Of a stretch of DNA of 64,000 nt, positions 45,248 through 55,146 are shown piece after piece. A program made the translations under genes and the position numbers. The DNA is taken from assembly GCA_023910675.1 (NCBI GenBank), contig JAAVWC010000010.1, forward strand, positions 62,001 to 126,000, written 5' to 3'. Each line of letters starts with the position of its first letter. The stretch's first letter is position 1. The notes under the pieces were generated by a model, which had not been told where the DNA came from, searched no databases, and saw only the letters and a list, made by a program, of their open reading frames with translations. This stretch comes from Gemmatimonas sp. Its GTDB lineage: Bacteria; Gemmatimonadota; Gemmatimonadetes; Gemmatimonadales; Gemmatimonadaceae.

Positions 45248-46328
45248 CTAGTGTAGTGTCGCCAAAGTAGCGTTGGCTTTGCCGACCTTCTTGAGAATCT
45301 CGCGCACCGTTGCGGTCCACACAAACGGTTCGGGGTTTTCGTTGCGATGATCGATGTACGCGGTGATCGTCGCGATCAGGTGGTCGACACTCGTGACGGC
45401 GAGGCGGCGAATCTGGCGCTGCGTCAACTCGCCGAAGAACCGCTCGACGAGGTTCAGCCACGAGGCAGACGTCGGCGTGAAGTGGAAGTGGACCCGCGGG
45501 TTCCGGGCCAGCCACGCCTTCACGTTGGCGTGCTTGTGCGTGGCGTAGTTGTCGAGAATGACATGGATCGTGAGGTCTTTTGGCACGCTGCGGACGATCT
45601 GCGTGAGAAACACGAGGAAGTCTTCATGGCGATGCTGCGGGAGACATTTCTGCTGGATCCTCCCCGTCGCGACATCCAACGCGGCGAACAGCGTCGTCGT
45701 CCCATGGCGCTTGTACTCGTGCGTCATCGTGCCGGCGCGCCCTTTCTTCATCGGCAAGCCGGGCTGCGTGCGATCCAGCGCTTGAATCTGACTCTTCTCA
45801 TCGAACGAACAGACCACCGCCCGCTCGGGGGGATTCAGATACAGCCCCACGACATCGCGCAACTTCGCGACGAACTGGGGATCGGTCGACAGCTTGAACT
45901 GCTTGACGCGATGCGGCGTGAGGCCGTGCGCGCGCCAGATCCGACTGATCGTCGCCGCATGATGGCCCGTCGCCGTCGCCATCAACCGCGCGCTCCAATG
46001 GGTCCCGCTTGGCGGGGCGGTCTGCCGCGTGCGCTCGATGATCGCCGTTTCGTCGGCGACGGAAATCTGCTTCGGTCGCCCGGCGCGGCCGATCCGCGAG
46101 CAGTCCCGTCAGTCCCTCGGCGGCATAGCGATCCAACCAACGCGAGACGGTCGGTCGCGACACGCCCAACTGCACACAGATCGCGCTGCCCGCGTCCCCG
46201 GCCGCGGAGGCCAGCACGATCTGCGCGCGCTCGACCACACGCTGCGCCGTCGTGCGCGCCCGAACCAGGGCTTCCAACCGGGCGCGATCACCACGGTGCA
46301 GCGCGATCTTCCGAATAGGCAGTGGCAT
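45248..46328 (-). CDS. IS630-family transposase, frameshift between HTH and DDE parts
   Basis: From ATG 46328 the helix-turn-helix part reads RTTAQRVVERAQIVLASAAG and VSRPTVSRWLDRYAAEGLTG. Near 46095 a +1 change of frame joins it to GRPKQISVADETAIIERTRQ and the DDE domain: Asp in SFDEKSQIQ, Asp in VILDNYATHKH, Glu in WLNLVERFFGEL. The stop TAG is completed by the TA target duplication (45248-45250). IS630 members cut and paste at TA. A frameshift between the two parts can be a control device in insertion sequences, but an ordinary indel is just as likely here. Confidence 0.85.
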
Positions 46329-46385
46329 GACGAACAAGATGCCACGTGCGGTCGTATTATGCACGCTATTTCTGCGACACTACAC
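45251..46385. mobile_element. IS630-family insertion sequence, 1135 bp, TA target duplication
   Basis: Terminal inverted repeats GTGTAGTGTCGCCAAAGTAG (left, 45251) and, on the other strand from the right end, GTGTAGTGTCGCAGAAATAG differ at only three places. The dinucleotide TA flanks both ends (45249-45250 and 46386-46387), the family's target duplication. The single transposase gene fills the element on the minus strand. It lies between the truncated kinase and the secreted hydrolase gene. Confidence 0.9.
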
Positions 46386-46502
46386 TAGCTCACAGTCTGC
46401 CTGAGGGACGTGGTCCCACCCCCCGTCGTCGACCTCCGCGTCCGGGGAAACGGTGGGGTTTGCCATATCGCGCCAAATTGCGCCGTAGGGTATCGTGCCC
46501 TC

Positions 46503-48449
46503 ATGCGCAGCTTTCCGCCCCTTTCCGCCGGCCTCCGGCGCCTGCCCCGCTTCGCTTCGGCGGGTCTGGGTGCCCTCTTCGGTCTTCTGTCGGCGTGCGT
46601 CCAGCCACTGACCGTGGCCCGCAGCGACGCCGCCACCGTGCTGGCCAACCGCACGATCACCGCACCCAACCCCGGACTCCCTGGCACGCACAAAGTGGCG
46701 CGCCTCTACTACGGCAGCGGCAAGGACAAGCGCCGCCCCGAGTTCCGCGATTCCGTCACGTATCGCACTGGCACCGTCGACGCGTCGGCGTTTGCCCGCA
46801 CCGAACCCGCCAACGCCAAGTCGCGCAAGAAGTACTGGGGCTACGATAACACCGCCTTTCCGCTCAATGCGCGCGTCTGGTATCCCGAGGGGGACGGCAC
46901 GTTTCCGCTCGTGCTCGTCGTCCATGGCAATCACAACATGACGGAGTTTTCCGACCCGGGATATCAGTGGCTCGGTGAACTCCTCGCGTCACGCGGCTTC
47001 ATTCTCGCATCGATCGACGAAAACTTCCTGAACGGCAACATCCGCGGGGAGAATGACGCCCGCGGCTGGATGCTGCTCAAGCACCTCGAAGTGTTCCGCG
47101 CACTCAACGACAGCGCGGGCAAGCCGCTCTTCGGGAAGATCGACATGAAGCGCATTGCGCTCATGGGGCATTCCCGCGGCGGTGAGGCGGTCGCGATTGC
47201 CGGTGCCTTCAACCGGCTCTCCCACTATCCCGACGACGCGACGGTCCGGTTCAACTTCAATTTCGACATCAAGGCGCTCGTGGCCATTGCCCCCGTCGAC
47301 GGGCAATACAAGCCGGCTGAACAGCCCACGCCGGTGAGTGACTACAACTACCTCGTCATTCACGGTTCGCACGATGGCGACGTGTCGAGCTTCATGGGGC
47401 TCACGCAATACAACCGTTTTCGCTTCACGCGCCCGGGCACCGAGTTCAAGAGCGCCATCTGGATGCACCGCGCCAACCACGGGCAGTGGAATACCGTCTG
47501 GAACAACAAGGACAACGGCAGCTACTCGGTGCGCGCCTTGCAGCTCAAGGCGCTCGTCGATGGCGAAGAACAGCGCCGCTTTGGCCGCGTCGTCATTGGG
47601 GGCTTTCTCGAGGCCGCGCTGAACGGCCGCGCGGAATATCGTGAGCTCTTCCGCGATCATCGCGCCGCCGGCGACTGGCTCCCGCCCGAGATGTATCTCA
47701 CGCGCTACGCCGATGCGAACACCCGCTGGCTCGCGACCTTCGAAGAAGATGTCGACGTCTCCACCGGCACCGCGCCCGGCGTGCGCATTCAGGCCGATTC
47801 GGTGAGCACGTGGAAGGAAAGCGATTCGCCGTCCCGCGCGCGCGCGTCGACCTTCCGCAGCAACATGGCCACGGTTGGCTGGAACAACGCACCGGCTGGC
47901 AAAGACACGACGGTGGCACGCTGGCCCGCGCGCATTGCGGTGACCGTTCCCGACTCGCTGCGGCAGGCATGGCAGCTGTCGTCATCGAGTGCGCTGCTAC
48001 TCACCATTGGCAGCACCGACCAAAAGCCCGGACCACGCAAGGTGTCGCGTGACACGACCAAGCGTGACAGCACCACCAAGGCTGCCGCCGCGAAGGCTCC
48101 CAAAAAGAAGGAAGCACCCAAGCCCAAGACGCCTCCGAAGGACACGGTGGCCCCCGACCTCACCGTGGAGCTCGAAGACGCCAGCGGACGGACGGCGCGT
48201 ATGCCCCTCAGCACGTTCGGCGCCGTGCGCATGCCCATCGAGAGTTACATCTACCGTCGCAAAGGTCGCGACAAGACGCAGTTCCCGACGCTGGCGGAGC
48301 CGGTCATGCAGACGTATGTGATGCCGCTGGCACGCTTCACATCGGCCGCCGGTGGCTTCGACGTGGGCAGCCTGCGCACCATTCGCCTGGTGTTCGATCG
48401 CAAGCGCAGCGGGGCCATCACCCTCGACGACATCGGCATCACCAGGTAA
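46503..48449 (+). CDS. Exported alpha/beta hydrolase, putative lipoprotein
   Basis: 648 residues. The signal region has a lipobox (GALFGLLSACV). The hydrolase domain shows VLVVHGNHNM (oxyanion), a nucleophile elbow ALMGHSRGGEAVAIAG, and VIHGSHDGDVSSFMG with HRANHGQWN for the Asp and His. A Lys/Pro/Ala linker (AAAKAPKKKEAPKPKTPPKD) around residue 550 separates a C-terminal beta domain. Such enzymes resemble dienelactone hydrolase/PET-hydrolase-like esterases; the substrate is unknown. Its promoter region (117 bp) follows directly on the IS630-family element, so transcription may be influenced by the insertion. Confidence 0.78.
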   Translation: MRSFPPLSAGLRRLPRFASAGLGALFGLLSACVQPLTVARSDAATVLANRTITAPNPGLPGTHKVARLYYGSGKDKRRPEFRDSVTYRTGTVDASAFARTEPANAKSRKKYWGYDNTAFPLNARVWYPEGDGTFPLVLVVHGNHNMTEFSDPGYQWLGELLASRGFILASIDENFLNGNIRGENDARGWMLLKHLEVFRALNDSAGKPLFGKIDMKRIALMGHSRGGEAVAIAGAFNRLSHYPDDATVRFNFNFDIKALVAIAPVDGQYKPAEQPTPVSDYNYLVIHGSHDGDVSSFMGLTQYNRFRFTRPGTEFKSAIWMHRANHGQWNTVWNNKDNGSYSVRALQLKALVDGEEQRRFGRVVIGGFLEAALNGRAEYRELFRDHRAAGDWLPPEMYLTRYADANTRWLATFEEDVDVSTGTAPGVRIQADSVSTWKESDSPSRARASTFRSNMATVGWNNAPAGKDTTVARWPARIAVTVPDSLRQAWQLSSSSALLLTIGSTDQKPGPRKVSRDTTKRDSTTKAAAAKAPKKKEAPKPKTPPKDTVAPDLTVELEDASGRTARMPLSTFGAVRMPIESYIYRRKGRDKTQFPTLAEPVMQTYVMPLARFTSAAGGFDVGSLRTIRLVFDRKRSGAITLDDIGITR

Positions 48450-48455
48450 TGTCGT

Positions 48456-51152
48456 TCAGAAGCTGGTGCGCAAACCCAGCGTCAGCGTTCGGCCAGAGAT
48501 AACGGTGGCATTATCGGGGGCGCCGGTCTGCACGTTGAGCAGATTGTCGCCCCCTACCAGTACCGACAGGTCACCGCGTACGCGGAAACTCGTGCTCGCG
48601 CGCACTCTGGTAATGCCGGCGTACGTCATCCAATAGCGTCGCAAATTGGCGCCTTCGAATTCGCGCGGTGAAAGGGCGCTGTCGGCGAGCGCACTCCCGA
48701 TGCCGGCACGATCATAGCCAATCCAGTCCGCCGCCCGAATGGCCGTGCCGGCCACGCTCCAACGGCCGCTCGTGTAGGCCGCCGTCAGGCTCACTGTATT
48801 CGACGGCACATCGAGCATGCGATCACCCACGCGCATGTCGCCGCGATAGCCCGACGCCAACTGCGCCACGCGGCTGTCCACCAGCGCGACCGCGGCCGCC
48901 AGCGACAAACGCTGCACCCGCGTCGTAGCCTCGAGCTCCCATCCGTGGTTGTCGATCGCCCCCACGTTCTGCAGCGTATACGTCATGCTCCGTGACAGGC
49001 GGCCATTGCCGCTCACGGTCGTCACGAGCGACGAGACCGGTTGAATGAGCCCCGACGCGCGCTGATCGAAGCGCGTGACATGCAGCGCCGTACGTGCGCC
49101 CAGCAACAGGTCCACGCCAGCCTCCGTACCGGTCTGCCGCTCCGGCTCGAGCGACGAGAGCGACGCATATTGGCCCGGCCCCAGCCACGACGAACTCCGC
49201 GTCAGCGCGCGCGCCGGACGGATGCCGGTACCGAACGCGCCGCGCACCTTCACGACGACATCGCCCACATCGCGCACATAGGCGGCGCCGAGCATCGGGA
49301 GCAAAGACTGTTGCGTATTGAGCGTAGCGCCGCCGATGCGCTCGGCCCGTACACCGGCCGACGCGAACCAGCGGTCCTGCCACGCCACCTGCGCCTGCGC
49401 CGACACGCCAGTCGTGCCGTACGACGTACTCGACTCACGCACGCGTGCCACAGGGCCACCCAGCAGTGCGCCGTTGCCACCCGGACCGTTGGGGCCACTG
49501 CCTACGCCCGCCGTCGCGATGACACCAGCTCCACCCACCACTTCGTGCGTGAACGCCTGCTCCACCGCGAACGTCGTCGTCAACAGCGTCGCGGGAGCGA
49601 TGTCGTAGCGCCCCACGCTGCGCCACCGGAGCGACGCGCGATCGGCGGCGCCTTCGCCGCTCCCCGCTTGCGCCGCATTCGACAGCGACTGCGGCCCGGC
49701 CAGGGCAAATGCCGAGAGTCCTTGCAGGCGATAGCCGTCAACACCGCCAATCAGCGTATGTGTCCACCGCAGGTTCGGCATGAAGGCGACACTCCCACCC
49801 ACGGTGTACTGCGCGACCTGCTGCCCATTGGCGCTGTCGACGCTCACGGCGCCTCGCAGCGAATCACGTGGCGCACCTCCGCGCATGCTATCGATGGCGC
49901 CGGCACTCACCGCCCGGCGGAACGCGCCATCGTTCACCGTCACCATAAGTGCAGACGGCTGCGCGGAAAACGTAGAAACACCATCGGTGCTCAGCAGCAG
50001 CGACGTACTCGCGTTGGCGCGCATGAGCGACAGCCGAGCCATGCCGGTAAAGATGGTCTGCTGCCGCGAGAAACGGGCGTCGGCATCGAGCAACAAGCGC
50101 CGTTCGGAGGCGCCAGGTACGTACGCCCCGACCGTGCCGACATTGACACCGAGACCAAGATTGCGCGACGCCGAACCGCGACGGTATGTCAGCGAATGCT
50201 CCTGGACAAACGGATCACGCGTCGCGTATGCCGTGGCGGAGATTCCGGCGCTGGTGGACAGCTGCGTCTGCTGCCGTCCCTGTGGCGCGCCATCATGGCG
50301 CGTGAGAATGTTGACCACCCCGCTGATCGCGTCGGCGCCGTACAACGCCGCTCCTTGCGGACCGCGAATGACTTCCACGCGCGCCACGCGCGAGGGATCC
50401 AGTTGCGTGACGAGCAACGGGTTGGCTACCTCGATGCCGTCGAGATAAATCTTCGGAGCGCTCACCCCGAATGAGCTGGCGCCTCGGATACTGCCATACC
50501 GCGCCGTCAGGGACCCGGCGGCCGCCGTCCACGTCCACACCCCGGGGACCGACAAGTCGAGCGCTTCGCCCAGCGTCCCGACACCATGCTCTGCGAGCTG
50601 CGCGCCATCGACCACATTGAGCGCGTACGGCGAGCCACGCTGGGCGGCGCCGTCGGGTGATCCCGTCACCACCACGCGATCGAGCACACTCGAACGGCGT
50701 GAGATGGGCACCTCGCTGCCGGCTCGTGTGGCCGTGATGCGAGACGGCGCGAGCACCACCTGCGTACTCCCCAGCACGATGGGGCGCAGCGCCGATCCCT
50801 CGAGTAGCAAGTCGAGCACCGCGCCCACGGGGACACGCTCGAGCGCCAGACAAACACGACGATCGGCCGGCAGGAGATCGGCGCTGTACGACAGCTCGAG
50901 GTGCGCGACGCTCGCCAACCGATCGACGGCATCGCGCACGGACACATCGGTCACACGCAGGGTAATCACGCGATCGAGCGGCGGTGCCCACAGCGAAGCG
51001 CGGTCTGCGGAGGGGACCGACGTCGTGCACGCCGGTTCGACTGTCGACGGCCAGGCGGCAAACGCAGAAGCGGGCAGCAACAGCCCCGCTACCAGCGAGG
51101 CTGCTGCGCCCGCAAGACGCCCAGGGCGTCGCGAGTCGAACGATGCGGGCAT
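48456..51152 (-). CDS. TonB-dependent receptor with N-terminal secretin/STN domain
   Basis: 898 residues. After a signal peptide (AASLVAGLLLPASAFAAW) comes an STN domain (VSVRDAVDRLASVAHLELSY to GSTQVVLAP), used by receptors that signal to FecR. The plug follows (ALDLSVPGVWTW, YGSIRGASSFGV, VEVIRGPQGAALYGADAISG, NILTRHDG) and then a 22-strand barrel region ending in the terminal aromatic LGLRTSF. It imports large ligands across the outer membrane using TonB energy. The FecR gene ends 17 bp upstream and the ECF sigma gene is divergent beyond it, which together form a complete cell-surface signalling set. The ligand is unknown. Confidence 0.9.
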   Translation of the reverse strand: MPASFDSRRPGRLAGAAASLVAGLLLPASAFAAWPSTVEPACTTSVPSADRASLWAPPLDRVITLRVTDVSVRDAVDRLASVAHLELSYSADLLPADRRVCLALERVPVGAVLDLLLEGSALRPIVLGSTQVVLAPSRITATRAGSEVPISRRSSVLDRVVVTGSPDGAAQRGSPYALNVVDGAQLAEHGVGTLGEALDLSVPGVWTWTAAAGSLTARYGSIRGASSFGVSAPKIYLDGIEVANPLLVTQLDPSRVARVEVIRGPQGAALYGADAISGVVNILTRHDGAPQGRQQTQLSTSAGISATAYATRDPFVQEHSLTYRRGSASRNLGLGVNVGTVGAYVPGASERRLLLDADARFSRQQTIFTGMARLSLMRANASTSLLLSTDGVSTFSAQPSALMVTVNDGAFRRAVSAGAIDSMRGGAPRDSLRGAVSVDSANGQQVAQYTVGGSVAFMPNLRWTHTLIGGVDGYRLQGLSAFALAGPQSLSNAAQAGSGEGAADRASLRWRSVGRYDIAPATLLTTTFAVEQAFTHEVVGGAGVIATAGVGSGPNGPGGNGALLGGPVARVRESSTSYGTTGVSAQAQVAWQDRWFASAGVRAERIGGATLNTQQSLLPMLGAAYVRDVGDVVVKVRGAFGTGIRPARALTRSSSWLGPGQYASLSSLEPERQTGTEAGVDLLLGARTALHVTRFDQRASGLIQPVSSLVTTVSGNGRLSRSMTYTLQNVGAIDNHGWELEATTRVQRLSLAAAVALVDSRVAQLASGYRGDMRVGDRMLDVPSNTVSLTAAYTSGRWSVAGTAIRAADWIGYDRAGIGSALADSALSPREFEGANLRRYWMTYAGITRVRASTSFRVRGDLSVLVGGDNLLNVQTGAPDNATVISGRTLTLGLRTSF

Positions 51153-51169
51153 GCGCGACAGCGCCTCGA

Positions 51170-52279
51170 TCAGGGCGTCGGCGTGGGGACGGATCCTTGC
51201 GGCTGCAACGTCACCGTATCACCCTGCTGCACGACGTCGGCACCGAGCGCGAGCGCAATCACGCGTACCACCTGCGCGGCGGAGTCGCCACGGAACGACG
51301 CCGTGAGTGTACGACGCGCCAGCGCGCTATCGACCACGCGCAAATTGAGACCGTACCAGCGCAGCAGATCCGCGCGCACTTCGGCAAGTGACGCATCGCG
51401 GTACGACAGCACGCCGCGCGTCCACGCCACATCATCGGCGGTGACGGTTCCACGGGAGACGGTCACGGCCTGCCGGACCACTATCCCGCGGTCGCCGGCA
51501 CGCAGTTCCGTTGGTGCCTCGGCCACGGCCCGCGCGCTGAGCGCCACGATGCCGTGCGTCACGTCGACGGCGACTTCTCCGTTGCCGCTCGTCTTCACCG
51601 AGAACGCCGTCCCGATATCGCGAATATCGGCGTCGGCGGTGTGCACGGTAAATGGACGCGTGGCGTCGTGCTGCACATCGAAGTAGGCAGCACCGTCGAG
51701 TGTGACTTCGCGAGTGGCTGCCCCAAAACCGGCCGCCACGGTGAGGCGACTGCCAGGCGCCAGCACGACGGTGCTGCCGTCGGGCAACCGCACCGAATCG
51801 CGCTGCCCCACGCGCGTCTGGTATTCCTGCGCTACCTGCCCCACGTCTGTGCCAGTGCTCTGCAACTGACTGAGCGCCGCGACGGCGGCCAGTCCGGCGG
51901 CGGCCGCAAAGCCCACCATGCGCCAGGAACGGCGCGCTGTTGCCGCGGGGGCCACACGAGGCGCTCCGCCCCGCTCCACACGCAGCGGAGCCTCGGCCGC
52001 AGGTGCTCCCGTCGCGTCTTCACGGGCCATGCGGGCTCGCACCGCCGCCAGCGCTCGCTCCGTGTTGACCGACACATCCGCCCGCTGCTCCACACGCCCC
52101 GAACGCGCTTTAATGATCGCGTCGAAGCTGGCGTCCTGCGGATGCGCATCGAGCCACGCCCGGACGTCCGCAGCCTCCGCCGGGGTGCTCTCGTCCGCCA
52201 GATGGCGGGCAAGCGCTTCCCAGTGGGCGTCAGGCGCCTGGTCGGATGCGGGCAGAAGCTCGTCGGAACGGTCGGACAT
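51170..52279 (-). CDS. FecR-family anti-sigma/signal-transducing protein
   Basis: 369 residues: an N-terminal cytosolic helix domain (WEALARHLADESTPAEAADV), one membrane helix (MVGFAAAAGLAAVAAL), the FecR beta-helix domain (TRVGQRDSVRLPDGSTVVLA, RPFTVHTADADIRDIGTAFS, VTHGIVALSA) and a C-terminal STN-like domain (RRTLTASFRGDSAAQVVRV). It passes the signal from the TonB receptor's STN domain to the sigma factor encoded divergently at 52465. The 185 bp between the two hold an AT-rich block with TACAAT (52373-52378), the best promoter candidate for the sigma gene. Confidence 0.88.
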   Translation of the reverse strand: MSDRSDELLPASDQAPDAHWEALARHLADESTPAEAADVRAWLDAHPQDASFDAIIKARSGRVEQRADVSVNTERALAAVRARMAREDATGAPAAEAPLRVERGGAPRVAPAATARRSWRMVGFAAAAGLAAVAALSQLQSTGTDVGQVAQEYQTRVGQRDSVRLPDGSTVVLAPGSRLTVAAGFGAATREVTLDGAAYFDVQHDATRPFTVHTADADIRDIGTAFSVKTSGNGEVAVDVTHGIVALSARAVAEAPTELRAGDRGIVVRQAVTVSRGTVTADDVAWTRGVLSYRDASLAEVRADLLRWYGLNLRVVDSALARRTLTASFRGDSAAQVVRVIALALGADVVQQGDTVTLQPQGSVPTPTP

Positions 52280-52464
52280 ACCAGGGGAACACGGGAGTCA
52301 GGCGCTACCCTACGTGCCGGGGGCAGCGCGATCAGCACACGGCGCTTCACACGAATCATGTGTGTTGTAGTGTACAATATCATGCGCGGCGATGCCGCAT
52401 TCATTTGCGGGCGTACCGCGCGCCGCGTCCTGTCCACCGTAACTCCGCCCCCGCCCCGCTCCTC

Positions 52465-53022
52465 GTGACCGACTCCGACCTCCTGCGACGGCTCCGTCAG
52501 GGTGATCACACGGCGTTCGATGCGCTCTTCCGGCAGTGGTACGAGCCGGTGGTGCGCTCCGCCAACCGGGTGCTCCACGAACCGCAGGTGGCCGAAGAGC
52601 TGGCACAGGACGTCTTCCTGGAATTGTGGCGCCGCCGCGAGCAACTCCCCGACGGCAGCAGCATCCCCGGCTATCTCATGCAGGCGGCGCGCAACCGGGC
52701 GCTCAATCATTTGCGCCATCTGCAGGTGCAGAAGAAGTCGCAAGTGTATGTCGAAGCGCTCAGCGAACCGGCCGAGCACGCCGACGCCGACGCGCAGGCG
52801 AACGAGCTGGAACAGGCGATCGGCGGCGCCATTACCGACCTCCCGCCCCGCACGCGTGAGGTTTTTCTCATGAGTCGTGAACGCAATCTCAAATACAGCG
52901 AGATCGCCGAGCTCCTGGGCATCAGCGTCAAGGCGGTCGAGGCGAACATGAGCCGCGCTCTGCGCCAATTGCGCGAGAAGCTCTCGCCGTTTTTGCAGCG
53001 GCACAGCGACGGCGACGGTTAG
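52465..53022 (+). CDS. ECF RNA polymerase sigma factor, FecI-like
   Basis: 185 residues from GTG 52465. Region 2 is AFDALFRQWYEPVVRSANRV with VAEELAQDVFLELWRRRE; region 4 is LPPRTREVFLMSRERNLKYS and ISVKAVEANMSRALRQLREK. It directs RNA polymerase to a small regulon, most likely including the TonB receptor operon on the other side of the divergent intergenic region. Its activity is expected to be held or transmitted by the FecR protein. Unlike the sigma gene at 2153 it is intact. There is no ribosome site of note before the GTG; an AT-rich promoter block lies ~90 bp upstream. Confidence 0.9.
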   Translation: MTDSDLLRRLRQGDHTAFDALFRQWYEPVVRSANRVLHEPQVAEELAQDVFLELWRRREQLPDGSSIPGYLMQAARNRALNHLRHLQVQKKSQVYVEALSEPAEHADADAQANELEQAIGGAITDLPPRTREVFLMSRERNLKYSEIAELLGISVKAVEANMSRALRQLREKLSPFLQRHSDGDG

Positions 53023-53126
53023 CACGTAGGGTCGTCCTGCGGTCGCGTGTCAGGAGGATGTCCGTCTACTGGATCGTCGGCGATGCTCGCCGGCTCCCAC
53101 GAACCCCGCACTCCGGATCCTCTACT

Positions 53127-54038
53127 ATGTCACGCACGATTTTCCGCACCATGGCCGTGGGCGCCGCGCTCGTCAGCGCGACCGCGTGCTCGCTGGACGG
53201 CTTCGGTGGCCCGAGAGACACCATGCAGTTCGATACCGCCTTTGAAAGTGCACCGGCCGGTATGGATGCCGCCTCGAGCAGCTTCGCAGCCGACGCGGAA
53301 GGCGCGTGGGGCGGCCCGCGCCGCGGCCGCGGGCCCGGTGGCCCCGGCATGATGGGGCTCATGGGTGGTGGACTCGGTGCGGAGTTCGTCGGAGACGGCG
53401 GCATGGGCCGCGGCGCGGGTCGTGGTCCGTTCAGGGTGCAGATCGATGCCAACTGCACGGTGGCCAGTGGCAATGTGACCTGTGTGCGCACGAGCAACGG
53501 TCTCACCGCGACGACGACCTACACACTGCTGAACGCGGTCGGTGCCACACAGACGGCACTCGACACGATCACCACGAACACGGTGCGCACCCGCACCACG
53601 GTGACAGGGAACACGACCCGCGGCCGTGATGGCGCGTCCGTGACCGCGACGGTGAACAACAGCAGCGATCGCACGGTCAGCGGACTGGCCGCCACGAGCA
53701 CGCAGCGCACGGTGAACGGCACGTCGGCGGGGAGCGAGAACACCACGGGGACCAATCGGGACGGGCAGGCCTTCACATCGGTACGCGTCTCCTTCGACAC
53801 CACCGCGGGACTCATCATTCCGGTATCGGCCACCACGCAAACGTACCCGACCGCCGGCAAGGTCATTCGCCGCATGAAGGTTACCACGACCGTGGCCGGC
53901 AGCACGGCGACGGTGCGCGAGCGGCGTGAAGAAGTCGCCTACGACGGCTCAGCGACGGCCAAGGTGACCATCACCGCCGATGGCACAACGAAGAACTGCA
54001 CGATGGCACTGCCGCGCGGCCGCCCCAGCTGCGGCTGA
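53127..54038 (+). CDS. Putative lipoprotein, Thr-rich, function unknown
   Basis: 303 residues. MSRTIFRTMAVGAALVSATAC is a lipoprotein signal (Cys21). A Gly/Arg/Met-rich low-complexity part follows (GGPRRGRGPGGPGMMG), then a beta-rich domain very rich in Thr and Ser (TRTTVTGNTTRGRDG, TSTQRTVNGTSAGSENT) with a single late Cys pair. It has no recognised family. It sits 104 bp after the sigma gene on the same strand and ends in a strong terminator, so it may be part of that unit or a single gene. Confidence 0.65.
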   Translation: MSRTIFRTMAVGAALVSATACSLDGFGGPRDTMQFDTAFESAPAGMDAASSSFAADAEGAWGGPRRGRGPGGPGMMGLMGGGLGAEFVGDGGMGRGAGRGPFRVQIDANCTVASGNVTCVRTSNGLTATTTYTLLNAVGATQTALDTITTNTVRTRTTVTGNTTRGRDGASVTATVNNSSDRTVSGLAATSTQRTVNGTSAGSENTTGTNRDGQAFTSVRVSFDTTAGLIIPVSATTQTYPTAGKVIRRMKVTTTVAGSTATVRERREEVAYDGSATAKVTITADGTTKNCTMALPRGRPSCG

Positions 54039-54057
54039 GCGCACGCGCCTGCAGGCA

Positions 54058-54092
54058 AAACCGCCCGGCATCGCGATGATGCCGGGCGGTTT
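54058..54092 (+). terminator. Strong rho-independent terminator
   Basis: AAACCGCCCGGCATC (54058-54072) pairs with GATGCCGGGCGGTTT (54078-54092), a 15-base perfect stem with a five-base loop, followed by CTGTTT. It ends the lipoprotein transcript on the plus strand, and with AAAAC on the other side can serve the convergent outer-membrane protein gene as well. Confidence 0.88.
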
Positions 54093-54118
54093 CTGTTTGC
54101 GTGCCGATTACGTGCCGC

Positions 54119-55111
54119 TTACTTGACGCGAATGCCGACGCGGTGCGAAACCGGGCGACCACCGCGCACGGGATCGAACGCATAGTCGAACGAGAAGCGA
54201 TCCACAGTGACGCCGAGCCCGCCGGTGACCAGCGATGCATCGCGCTCGCGCGGCAGACGGATTCCCTGGCGGATGATGACCGAGACCCCTTCAACCGGCA
54301 CGTAGCCCAACTCGACACCACCGGCGGGACGCACGAATCCGTCTCGCTCGACGCTCAGTTGCGATTGCATGCCGATGTCGAAGTGCTCCCAGATCGGAAA
54401 GAGTCCGCCGCCGTAGCCGATGGTCACGCGCGTTGGCAGCGACCCGCTGATTCCGCCGATCTGCGGACCGGCCCCGATGTTCTGCACGCTCACGCCGATG
54501 GTGGCCGACCCGAGCGGACGATTCATGCCGACGTCGAGCGCCGCCACGCCATCACGTGAGCCCCCGAGTCGTTCTTCGGCGTATTTCACATTCGCCCCCA
54601 ACCGGAACCCCTTGATGGTCCGCGCGGCGCCCAGCACGAACACGTTGCTCGAGGCCGAAATGGGCCCACCGTCGGACAACCGTGGCGCGCCGGTGCGCAC
54701 CGCGGCCTCGAGGCCGCCCGCTGCCGGTGCACCGTAGTTGAGTGTCTGCGCCCCCACGCCAATGGTAACGGCGCCCAGCACTTGCACGCTGCCAAACGAT
54801 CCGCTGGTCGCCTGCACCCCGAATCGCTGCCCGGACACCGCCATGCCACGTGCCTGCGCCAACATCCCCGGGTTGTAGAAAATGACGTCGGCGTCGGTAC
54901 CGGAGACCCCGGCGTTGGCCAGTGCGGCGTAGCGGGCGCTGGCCGGCACGCGGAGCGCCAAGGGCGCCTCAGGACGCCCCGAGGTCTGGGCGGCGAGTGG
55001 CTGCGACGGCAGCGCGGCGCTGACGCCGGTGGCGGCGAGCAGCGAAAACACGAGCGACCTGGCGCGGTGTGCCGAACACGGAGAATCCGCGATGTTGGCC
55101 GACGGGCACAT
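54119..55111 (-). CDS. Outer-membrane beta-barrel protein, PorV/UPF0164-like
   Basis: 330 residues from ATG 55111. A signal peptide (RSLVFSLLAATGVSAALP to LAAQT) precedes a barrel of the FadL/PorV type: ALRVPASARYAALANAGVSG, DADVIFYNPGML, then alternating strands (GAVTIGVGAQTLNYG, FRLGANVKYAEERLGG, ATIGVSVQNIGAG) ending SHRVGIRVK. The opening block (GARxxAMGGA-like and NPA/NPG) is typical. It sits in the outer membrane; its cargo is unknown. An in-frame ATG at 55138 is an alternative start. Divergent from the acyltransferase gene. Confidence 0.75.
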   Translation of the reverse strand: MCPSANIADSPCSAHRARSLVFSLLAATGVSAALPSQPLAAQTSGRPEAPLALRVPASARYAALANAGVSGTDADVIFYNPGMLAQARGMAVSGQRFGVQATSGSFGSVQVLGAVTIGVGAQTLNYGAPAAGGLEAAVRTGAPRLSDGGPISASSNVFVLGAARTIKGFRLGANVKYAEERLGGSRDGVAALDVGMNRPLGSATIGVSVQNIGAGPQIGGISGSLPTRVTIGYGGGLFPIWEHFDIGMQSQLSVERDGFVRPAGGVELGYVPVEGVSVIIRQGIRLPRERDASLVTGGLGVTVDRFSFDYAFDPVRGGRPVSHRVGIRVK

Positions 55112-55146
55112 CCCTCCCTTGCGAAGCAAATGGGTCATGCGTTCAA

